A stretch of 64,000 bases of DNA. It comes from Sphingosinicella humi (lineage in GTDB: Bacteria; Pseudomonadota; Alphaproteobacteria; Sphingomonadales; Sphingomonadaceae). The notes beneath the pieces were generated by a model. That model was given only the letters and a program-made list of their open reading frames with translations, was not told where the DNA came from and ran no database searches. How positions within the stretch are numbered: position 1 is the stretch's first letter; each line of letters begins with the position of its first letter. The stretch covers positions 62,001 through 126,000 of the forward strand of contig NZ_QFFF01000001.1 of NCBI RefSeq assembly GCF_003129465.1. Direction: 5' to 3'. Shown piece after piece: positions 22,146 through 28,878 of the stretch. Made by a program: the position numbers and the translations under genes.

Positions 22146-22481
22146 ATGCGTAAGATTGTTCTCGCGATGTCGGCACTAAGCCTTACCGTTCCCGCTATCG
22201 CCGTCCCCACCGCCCCCGCCTTCGCTCACCGCACGGGCTACGAGCATTATCACCGCGGCGACCAGCCTCGCTACAGCCGCGCCTATGACCGGCGTCAGGT
22301 GCGGTGCGAGAAGCGCAGCGGCACGACCGGCCTCATCGTCGGCGGCGCCGGCGGCGCCTTGCTGGGCCGCGAGATCGACGGCGGCCGCGACCGCGCCACC
22401 GGCACGATCCTCGGCGCCGCGGTCGGCGCGTTGCTCGGCCGGCATGTGGAGCGGAACGTGCTCAACGATAAATGCCGCTAA
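22146..22481 (+). CDS. glycine-zipper 2TM-domain envelope protein
   Basis: Protein of 111 aa with a signal peptide (MRKIVLAMSALSLTVPAIAVP, cleavage near residue 27), a His/Tyr/Arg-rich segment and a glycine-zipper hairpin (GLIVGGAGGALLGREI and GTILGAAVGALLGRHV). It resembles the 17-kDa surface-antigen/glycine-zipper family found in outer membrane or periplasm. The Shine-Dalgarno GAGGAG is upstream of the ATG. Specific role unknown. A terminator follows. Confidence 0.78.
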   Translation: MRKIVLAMSALSLTVPAIAVPTAPAFAHRTGYEHYHRGDQPRYSRAYDRRQVRCEKRSGTTGLIVGGAGGALLGREIDGGRDRATGTILGAAVGALLGRHVERNVLNDKCR

Positions 22482-22533
22482 GGCGGTTTGAGTTTCGGGG
22501 TGGGTGTCGAATGCCCTAGGCCCACTCCTCACT

Positions 22534-22564
22534 AACCCCTCCCCCTCCCCGGGGAGGGGTTTTT
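22534..22564 (+). terminator. rho-independent terminator
   Basis: AACCCCTCCCC pairs with GGGGAGGGGTT around a 6-nt loop and is followed by T residues. It sits between the glycine-zipper gene and the convergent E2 gene. Confidence 0.8.
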
Positions 22565-23772
22565 CATTCCGCCGGCCAATTCTCCAGCAGCTCGACGAAG
22601 CGGCTGAGCCAGGCGTTGGTCTGGTGGCCGTCGACGACGCGGTGGTCGATGGTGAGGCTCACATAGGCCATCGGGCGGATCTGGATGGTGTCGACGCCGC
22701 CGACCTCGCGCACCACCACGCGCTTCTCCAGCTTGCCGACGCCGAGGATGGCGGATTGGGGCTGGTTGATGATGATCGGCGACGCGAAAAGCGAGCCCGA
22801 AACGCCGTGATTGGAGATGGTGAAGGTCCCGCCCTTCACGTCCTGGCTGGTCAGCTTCTCGGCGCGGGCCTTTTCGATCAGCGCGTCGAGGCCGGCGGCG
22901 ATGCCTTTCAGCGACAGCGTCTGCACCCGGGGAAGGACGGGAACGATCAGCCCCTTGTCGCCAAGCGCGGTGCCGACGCCGATGTTGACGTCGTCGAAGA
23001 TTTCGAGCCGGTCGGAATGCCAGCGGCTGTTGATCGCGGGCGCGACCTTCATCGCCTCGGCCGCCGCGGCGACGATATAGGCGGTGTAGGTAAGTTTCAC
23101 GCCCTTCTTGGCGAACACATCCTTGTGACGGGCGCGGTGGGCCTGGATGGCGCTGAAATCGGCCTCGAACACCGCGGTGACGTGCGGCGCCTGGGTGACC
23201 GAGCTCAGCATGTTCTCGGCGATGCGAAGGCGCATGCGGTCGTGGGGCACGCTGTGCGAGCGGATGCCTGCGGCCGGGATGATCCCCTCGACGGGGCGCA
23301 CGTGCGTCGCCTCCTCGACGGCCTTGTCGACGTCCGCACGCGTGATGCGGCCGTCGCGGCCGGTGCCGCTGATCAATTTGGGATCGATATCGTGCTGCAG
23401 GAGCGCGCGCTTTACCGCCGGGGAGAGACGCATCTCGGGATCACGAACCTCGTTCGTCCCGAGCGTAGTCGAGGGGCGTTTCTCAGGGGTCGGTGCCGGC
23501 GCCCCTCGACTTCGCTCGGGACGAACGGATTCTTCTGTTTCGTCAGTTGCGATGCGGCCCAGCACGGCGCCGGGGAGCGCTTCGGCATCGGTGTCGAGCA
23601 CGATCTCCTTGAGCACGCCTGCCGCGGGTGCCGGCACTTCCACGGCCACCTTGTCGGTCTCCAGCTCGACGAGCGGATCGTTCTCCTCCACCCGGTCGCC
23701 GATCTGCTTCAGCCAGGAGCGCACCACGGCCTGGGTGCCTTCCTGCTCCTTGGGAACAATGACGTCGATCAT
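22564..23772 (-). CDS. 2-oxoacid dehydrogenase E2 (dihydrolipoamide acyltransferase)
   Basis: Protein of 402 aa. The lipoyl domain (residues 1-78) carries the lipoylated Lys41 in ELETDKVAVEV. The E3-binding domain lies at about 112-150 (LSPAVKRALLQHDIDPKLI, GRDGRITRADV) and the catalytic acyltransferase domain at about 170-402 has DHRVVDGHQ. The acyl specificity is probably branched-chain or a related 2-oxoacid given the fused E1 next door; no E3 gene is in the window. Residues 82-107, in the hinge between the first two domains, are encoded by a family B palindromic repeat. It is 9 bp downstream of E1. Confidence 0.92.
   Translation of the reverse strand: MIDVIVPKEQEGTQAVVRSWLKQIGDRVEENDPLVELETDKVAVEVPAPAAGVLKEIVLDTDAEALPGAVLGRIATDETEESVRPERSRGAPAPTPEKRPSTTLGTNEVRDPEMRLSPAVKRALLQHDIDPKLISGTGRDGRITRADVDKAVEEATHVRPVEGIIPAAGIRSHSVPHDRMRLRIAENMLSSVTQAPHVTAVFEADFSAIQAHRARHKDVFAKKGVKLTYTAYIVAAAAEAMKVAPAINSRWHSDRLEIFDDVNIGVGTALGDKGLIVPVLPRVQTLSLKGIAAGLDALIEKARAEKLTSQDVKGGTFTISNHGVSGSLFASPIIINQPQSAILGVGKLEKRVVVREVGGVDTIQIRPMAYVSLTIDHRVVDGHQTNAWLSRFVELLENWPAE
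23451..23527. repeat. palindromic repeat, family B (copy 3), inside the E2 linker
   Basis: The same arms as the other family B copies. It is entirely in frame and encodes peptides RPERSRGA and STTLGTNEV. Confidence 0.92.
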
Positions 23773-23781
23773 ATTGAACCC

Positions 23782-25866
23782 TCAGAAGGAAATGAGATCG
23801 TCGATCTTGGCGCGGATGCGCTCGACGCTCGGGACGGCCCAGTTGAGCAGCACCGGATTATGCGGGCTTGGAATATCGGGCATTGTGAGGCGCGACACCG
23901 GAGCATCGAGATCGAGAAAGGCCTCGTCCGCCACCACGGCCGCGATCTCGGCACCGAAGCCGCCGGTCTGGAGGTCCTCGTGAACGATCAGGCACCGGCG
24001 AGTGCGGCGGACGGAGTCCAGCACCATCTCGCGATCCCACGGCATCAAGGTGCGAAGGTCTATGATGTCTGCGGATACGTCCTTCGCCGCTTCCTCGCAG
24101 CGCGGGACCATGGCGCCCCAGGTGACGATGGTGATGCCGCTGCCTTCCCGCGTCTTCTTGGCGCGGCCGAAGGGGAGGACATAGTCGTCGCCCGGATAAG
24201 GGCGGCGGGCCCAGACGTCGTCGAGCATGGCGCGGTGCTCGAAGAACACCACCGGATCGTTGCCGCGAAGGCCGGCGCGGAGCAGGCCGACGGCGTCCTC
24301 GGCATTGCTCGGCACCGCCACCTTCCAGCCGGGATTGTGGACGAACTGCACCTCGTTGGTCTGGCTGTGCCAGGGGTCGCCGCATTTGAAGAAGCCGCCG
24401 GGGATGCGCAGCACCATCGGCGCGGCGAAGCGGTTGTTGGTGCGCCAGCGCATGGTGCCGCAATCGTTGATCTGCTCCATCGCCGGCTCGGCATATTTGC
24501 GGAACTGGATCTCGGGCACGGGCATCAGCCCCGCCATCGCCATCCCGACGGCGCGGCCGACAATGCCTTCCTCTGAGAGGCTGGTGTCGAACACCCGCTC
24601 GATGCCGAACTTGTCCTGGAGGCCCAACGTCACCGCATGGACGCCGCCCTTGGGACCGATATCTTCGCCGAACAGGAGCACGCGCGGGTTGATCTCCAGC
24701 TCATGGTCGAGGGTGCGGCGGATGGCCGTCACCATGTTGATGCGCTGGCCCTCGGGCTTGGGCTGGTCGGTCGAGGCGGGCGGCTCATAACCATGGGTCC
24801 ATTGGCCGCCGAGCTGCTGCATCTCGCCTTCGTAGAAGACGTTGGAAAGCACCGTCTCCGGATCGGCCACGTCCCGTCCTTCGGCGATCTCGCGCGCTGT
24901 CTCGACGGCGGCCTCGGCCTCGGCCTGGATCGCCTCCCACTCGCCGTCGTCGAGGAGCGAGCCGACGAGGTAGGATCTGAGCTTGGGCAGCGGATCGCGC
25001 GCCCATTCGGATTCGACCAGCTCCTCGGACTTATAGGTCTGGGTATCCTGGAAGCTGTGCCCCTGGAGACGCGGAACGGTGAGGCGGAGCAGCGCCGGGC
25101 CCTTGCCGCCGCGCACATGATCCGACGCCATCTTGAGGAGGCGCGCGGCTTCCGCCGGCTCGGTGCCGTCGCCCGAGATGACGTGGAGATTGGTGAAGCT
25201 TTCCAGGTTCCGGGCGATGTTGCCGCCGGGGGTCTGGTAGGTGCCGGGCACGGAGATGCCGAACTGATTGTCCTCGATGTAGAAGAGCATCGGCAGCTTC
25301 TGCGTCGTGGCGATCGTCAGCGCCGACCAGAAGCCGTTGGTCGCGACCGAGGCGTCGCCGCCCAGCACCACCGCCATCGCCCCCTCATAGGCGCGGTCCT
25401 TCAGCACGGTCCGATAATATTCGATCGCCTGCGCCCAGCCGGCGGTGGGCGTATACTGCGCCCCTACGCCGCCGCACATCGGCAGAGCGGGAGCGCCGCG
25501 CGGATTGGGATAGTTGAAGACGACGCCGATATCGCGGCCGTCCGAATAGCCCCCTGCCCGTCCCATGCCGGAGCCGAGCGCGTCCTCCAGAGGCACACCC
25601 AGCGAGAGCAGCAATGGACGCGAGCGATAATAGCCGCACACCGCATCCTTCGGCTGGTCGAGGCGCGAGCCCAGCATGATCTGGGCCATGTCGTGCCCGC
25701 GCGCCGAGAATTGGTAGAGCACCTTCTTCTCAGGGACGAGCTTCGTTTCCTCCAGCTTGTCGAGGGCGCGCGAGACGTGGACGAGATAGGCGATGCGGCG
25801 CCAGTCGAAGTCGGGATCGGGCGCGTTCGCCCGCGCCTTGGGTGACGCCGCCATCGCTTCAGCCAC
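23782..25866 (-). CDS. fused alpha-beta 2-oxoacid dehydrogenase E1 component
   Basis: Protein of about 694 aa. The N-terminal alpha half is thiamine diphosphate-binding (GGDASVATNGFWSALTIATT, then YIEDNQFGISVP). The C-terminal beta half begins near residue 355 (INMVTAIRRTLDHEL, LLFGEDIGPKGGVHAVT). E1 alpha and beta are separate genes in most bacteria, so this is a natural fusion. The start is GTG 25866, with GGAGG 6 nt upstream, overlapping the stop of the aminotransferase gene; ATG 25854 is an alternative. It decarboxylates a branched-chain or aromatic 2-oxoacid and hands the acyl group to the adjacent E2. The substrate is inferred from context only. Confidence 0.9.
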   Translation of the reverse strand: MAEAMAASPKARANAPDPDFDWRRIAYLVHVSRALDKLEETKLVPEKKVLYQFSARGHDMAQIMLGSRLDQPKDAVCGYYRSRPLLLSLGVPLEDALGSGMGRAGGYSDGRDIGVVFNYPNPRGAPALPMCGGVGAQYTPTAGWAQAIEYYRTVLKDRAYEGAMAVVLGGDASVATNGFWSALTIATTQKLPMLFYIEDNQFGISVPGTYQTPGGNIARNLESFTNLHVISGDGTEPAEAARLLKMASDHVRGGKGPALLRLTVPRLQGHSFQDTQTYKSEELVESEWARDPLPKLRSYLVGSLLDDGEWEAIQAEAEAAVETAREIAEGRDVADPETVLSNVFYEGEMQQLGGQWTHGYEPPASTDQPKPEGQRINMVTAIRRTLDHELEINPRVLLFGEDIGPKGGVHAVTLGLQDKFGIERVFDTSLSEEGIVGRAVGMAMAGLMPVPEIQFRKYAEPAMEQINDCGTMRWRTNNRFAAPMVLRIPGGFFKCGDPWHSQTNEVQFVHNPGWKVAVPSNAEDAVGLLRAGLRGNDPVVFFEHRAMLDDVWARRPYPGDDYVLPFGRAKKTREGSGITIVTWGAMVPRCEEAAKDVSADIIDLRTLMPWDREMVLDSVRRTRRCLIVHEDLQTGGFGAEIAAVVADEAFLDLDAPVSRLTMPDIPSPHNPVLLNWAVPSVERIRAKIDDLISF

Positions 25867-27079
25867 GATCCGCCTCCGGCAGCCTCTCGACGACGGCCCT
25901 GGCGAAATAGTCGACATTGTCGTCCGACAGGCCGGCGACGTTGAAGCGGCCGCTGTTCGCCATGTAGATGCCGTGGCTGGCGCGGAGCTCCACCACCGCC
26001 TCGGGCGAGAGCGGCAGCATCGAGAACATGCCGTTCTGCTCGTCGATATAGGCGAGGCGCGGATCGAAGGTCGCGAGGCGCGCGCGCAGGCTGCGGATGC
26101 GGGCGAGCATCTCCTTCAGCTCCGCACGCCAGTCCGCCTCAAGCTCGGGCGTCTCCAGCACGGTGCGGACGATCGCCGCGCCATGATCGGGCGGCATCGA
26201 CCACATGGTGCGGGCGAGGCCGATCAGATTGCCGAACACGACGTTGGCCTGCTCCCCGCTCGACGCCTTGACGAAAAGCGCACCGGTGCGCTCGCGATAG
26301 AGGCCGAAATTCTTGTCGCAGCTCTGCGCGACCAGCGCCTGCTCCGCCGCCTCGACGACGAGACGCGTTCCGGCCGCATCGTCCTCCAACCCGTTGCCGA
26401 GACCCTGATAAGCGAGGTCGACAAAGGGAACGATGCCGCGCGCGGCGATGAGATCGGCGAGCTCGCGCCACTGGTTCAGGCTGAGATCGGCGCCGGTGGG
26501 ATTGTGGCAGCAGCCATGGACGAGCACCAGGTCGCCGGGCCGCGCCTCCTCCAGCGCGCCCATCATCCGGTCGAACAGCACCGTGTGCGAGGCTTTGTCG
26601 TAATAGGGATAGTCGACCATCTCGACGCCGGCGGCGCCGATCAGCGGATTGTGGTTCGGCCAGGTCGGCTGGCCGACGAAGACGCGGGCACCCCCGCCGG
26701 AGGCGCGGATCAGTTCCGCGCCGAGCCGAAGCGCGCCGCAGCCGCCCGGCGTCTGCACGCCGACGATACGGTCATCCCGCGCGCCCTGACCGCCGAAGAC
26801 GATCGGCTTGATGAGCTCGGTGAAGCGGGCATCGCCTTCGGAACCGAGATAAGCCTTGGTTTCCTGCGTCTCGAGCAGGATCTTCTCGGCCGCCTTCACG
26901 CAGCGCAGGATCGGAGTCCCGCCCGCCGCGTCGCGATAGACGCCGACGCCGACGTCGATCTTTTCGGGGCGCGTGTCCGCCTTGACGAGCCCGATGAGAG
27001 CGAGCAGCGAGTCCGAAGGTTGCGCCTCCAGCCGATCGAAAAGCCTCGGTTCGTCCGCCAAAATGAATCCTTCCGCCAT
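25859..27079 (-). CDS. aromatic/aspartate amino acid aminotransferase (class I, PLP)
   Basis: Protein of 406 aa of the AspC/TyrB family (KIDVGVGVYRDAAGGTPIL, HGCCHNPTGADLSLNQW, PFVDLAYQGLGNGLE), with the PLP-binding Lys in SCDKNFGLYRERTGA and the substrate carboxylate Arg in SGRFNVAGL. ATG 27079 is chosen: AAGGAGG lies about 8 nt upstream and the family starts here; the frame is open to 27130. It overlaps the E1 start by 8 bp, so amino-group removal and 2-oxoacid oxidation are probably co-expressed. Divergent lrp gene upstream. Confidence 0.9.
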   Translation of the reverse strand: MAEGFILADEPRLFDRLEAQPSDSLLALIGLVKADTRPEKIDVGVGVYRDAAGGTPILRCVKAAEKILLETQETKAYLGSEGDARFTELIKPIVFGGQGARDDRIVGVQTPGGCGALRLGAELIRASGGGARVFVGQPTWPNHNPLIGAAGVEMVDYPYYDKASHTVLFDRMMGALEEARPGDLVLVHGCCHNPTGADLSLNQWRELADLIAARGIVPFVDLAYQGLGNGLEDDAAGTRLVVEAAEQALVAQSCDKNFGLYRERTGALFVKASSGEQANVVFGNLIGLARTMWSMPPDHGAAIVRTVLETPELEADWRAELKEMLARIRSLRARLATFDPRLAYIDEQNGMFSMLPLSPEAVVELRASHGIYMANSGRFNVAGLSDDNVDYFARAVVERLPEADRG

Positions 27080-27182
27080 TGAAGCTGCCTCCTTGTTCGT
27101 GCGGCCCCACACTCGCTTGCCGATACGCATAGTCCATCAGCGGGTAAAATGGGTCTCATAACTTCGCAGCTTTTCGCTGGAT

Positions 27183-27206
27183 GTGAAACGCACGTTTCAC
27201 TATATA
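27183..27206 (+). promoter_or_regulatory. Lrp operator and leaderless promoter candidate
   Basis: A perfect inverted repeat GTGAAACG-CA-CGTTTCAC (27183-27200) abuts TATATA (27201-27206). The box ends 7 nt before the lrp ATG, which has no Shine-Dalgarno, so the mRNA may be leaderless. The dyad is positioned to control lrp and the divergent aminotransferase-E1-E2 genes. Confidence 0.6.
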
Positions 27207-27213
27207 GCCAATC

Positions 27214-27684
27214 ATGGAAGATGATCGTCACATCGACGCGGTTGACCGTCGAATCGTGCGGGAGCTTCAGCGCGATGCCAGCCTCAGCCATGCCGCGCTC
27301 GCCGAGAAGGTCGGTGCCTCGGCCGCCTCGGTCTGGCGCCGGGTGCGGGCTCTGGAGAAGGCGGGCGTGCTGCGCGGGACGGTCCGCCTCGCCGACCCGG
27401 AAGCACTCGGCCGTCCCGTCAACGTCCTCTGCCATGTCCGCATGACCCACCAGACGACCGACGCCCGCGCCGAGTTCGAGGCCTTCATCCAGTCGCGCGA
27501 GGAGATCGTCGAATGCTACGCCATGTCGGGCGAGTGGGATTATCTGCTGCGCATCTCCGTCCGGGACGTGGCCGATTATGACCGTTTCGTCATGCGCGGC
27601 GTCCTCGCCCACCCCAGCGTCGCCAACGCCGCGTCGCACTTCGCGCTGCGCCAGGTGAAATTTACCACGGAAATACCCGTCTAA
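27214..27684 (+). CDS. Lrp/AsnC-family transcriptional regulator
   Basis: Protein of 156 aa. The N-terminal winged HTH (DAVDRRIVRELQRDASLSHAALAEKVGASAASVWRRV, about residues 8-45) is followed by a C-terminal RAM ligand-binding domain (VECYAMSGEWDYLLRISVRD). Divergent from the aminotransferase gene, the usual arrangement for a local amino-acid-responsive regulator. The intergenic dyad is the likely site. Its C-terminal codons end directly before a family C repeat. Confidence 0.92.
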   Translation: MEDDRHIDAVDRRIVRELQRDASLSHAALAEKVGASAASVWRRVRALEKAGVLRGTVRLADPEALGRPVNVLCHVRMTHQTTDARAEFEAFIQSREEIVECYAMSGEWDYLLRISVRDVADYDRFVMRGVLAHPSVANAASHFALRQVKFTTEIPV

Positions 27685-27840
27685 AATCCGCCCCGGAACG
27701 GGGAGGGGGACCATGCGGAGCATGGTGGAGGGGTCGCGAGCGAAGCGAGCTGTCGGCGGCCGCGTTTGGCCCAGAGTCCGTCGGCCCCTCCACCACGCCG
27801 CTTCGCGTCGCGGTCCCCCTCCCCGTTCCGGGGAGGATTA
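27684..27840. repeat. palindromic repeat, family C (copy 3)
   Basis: Complete element with both outer arms (AATCCGCCCCGGAACGGGG and CGTTCCGGGGAGGATT). It fills most of the gap between lrp and ku. Confidence 0.9.
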
Positions 27841-27898
27841 CGGAACCGCCGTCCTTCCCGGGGATTGAATCGCCAGCGAATCGACTGGAGCAGGACCC

Positions 27899-28774
27899 AT
27901 GGCTGCACGCGCTTACTGGAAAGGGCAGATCAGGCTCGCCCTGGTCTCGATTCCCGTCGAAATCTTCAGCGCCACCAAGAGCGGCGCCACGGTCGCCTTC
28001 AACCAGATCCACGAGCCGACCGGCAAACGGATCAAATATGAAAAGGTCGTGCCCGGCGTCGGCCCGGTGAACCCCGAGGAGATCGTCAAGGGATTCCAAT
28101 ATGAGAAGGGCCATTACGTCCTCCTCGACGACGACGAGATCGAAAGCGTGAAGCTGGAGAGCAAGAAGACGCTCGAGCTCACCCAGTTCGTCGACCATGA
28201 CGAGATCGACGTCCTCTATTTCGAAAAGCCTTATTACGTCGTCCCCGCCGACGACCTGGCGGAGGAGGCGTTCATCGTCCTGCGCGAAGCGCTTCGCCGC
28301 ACCAAGAAGGTCGCCCTCGGGCAGCTAGCGCTGCGCGGGCGCGAATATATCGTCAGCCTCAAGCCCTGCGGCCGCGGCATCGTGCTGGAGACGCTGCGCT
28401 ATGCCGACGAGGTCCACAAGGCCAAGTCCTATTTCCGCGACATCAGCGACGAGGAGCCGGACGAGGAGCTGCTCGACCTCGCCGAAACGCTGATCGAGAA
28501 GAAGACGGCGGCCTTCCATCCCGAGGAGTATCACGACCGCTATGTCGACGCGCTGAAGGACCTGATCGAGCGCAAGCGCAAGTCCAAGGGCGCCAAGATC
28601 GAGGCGGAGGAAGAGGAAGCCCCCGCGCGCGGCTCCAACGTCATCGACCTCATGGCCGCGCTGAAGAAGTCGATCGAGAAGCCGGGGGCGGCGGCCGGAA
28701 AGGGCACCGCCAAGAAGGCGCCCGCGAAGAAGGCCCCCGCCAAAAAGCCCGCACCGGCCAGGAAGCGGGCGTAG
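27899..28774 (+). CDS. ku: Ku DNA end-binding protein (NHEJ)
   Basis: Protein of 291 aa with the bacterial Ku core beta-barrel (YWKGQIRLALVSIPVEIFSA, VVPADDLAEEAFIVLREAL) that rings broken DNA ends and recruits LigD. The C-terminus from about 262 is a Lys/Ala/Pro repeat tail (KKAPAKKAPAKK), a DNA-binding extension seen in many bacterial Ku proteins. ATG 27899 has GGAG 8 nt upstream. It is followed by ligD on the same strand, so the two-gene NHEJ module is complete. Confidence 0.96.
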   Translation: MAARAYWKGQIRLALVSIPVEIFSATKSGATVAFNQIHEPTGKRIKYEKVVPGVGPVNPEEIVKGFQYEKGHYVLLDDDEIESVKLESKKTLELTQFVDHDEIDVLYFEKPYYVVPADDLAEEAFIVLREALRRTKKVALGQLALRGREYIVSLKPCGRGIVLETLRYADEVHKAKSYFRDISDEEPDEELLDLAETLIEKKTAAFHPEEYHDRYVDALKDLIERKRKSKGAKIEAEEEEAPARGSNVIDLMAALKKSIEKPGAAAGKGTAKKAPAKKAPAKKPAPARKRA

Positions 28775-28791
28775 CCATGCCCTTCCCGCCC

Positions 28792-28868
28792 CGTTCGTCC
28801 CGAGCGAAGTCGAGGGGCGCTGGCACCGACACATCACATACGCCCCTCGACTACGCTCGGGGCGAACG
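28792..28868. repeat. palindromic repeat, family B (copy 4), ku-ligD gap
   Basis: Arms CGTTCGTCCCGAGCGAAGTC and GACTACGCTCGGGGCGAACG. Its right end runs into the GGAGGGG Shine-Dalgarno of ligD. Confidence 0.9.
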
Positions 28869-28878
28869 GAGGGGTTGA

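Noticed and set aside
22504-24576. Long + strand open frame opposite the E2/E1 genes
   Set aside because: Antisense shadow of well-supported genes; its composition has no recognisable domain.
27684-27840. Small open frames within the lrp-ku repeat
   Set aside because: They are translations of a family C palindrome with no start signal or partner domain.
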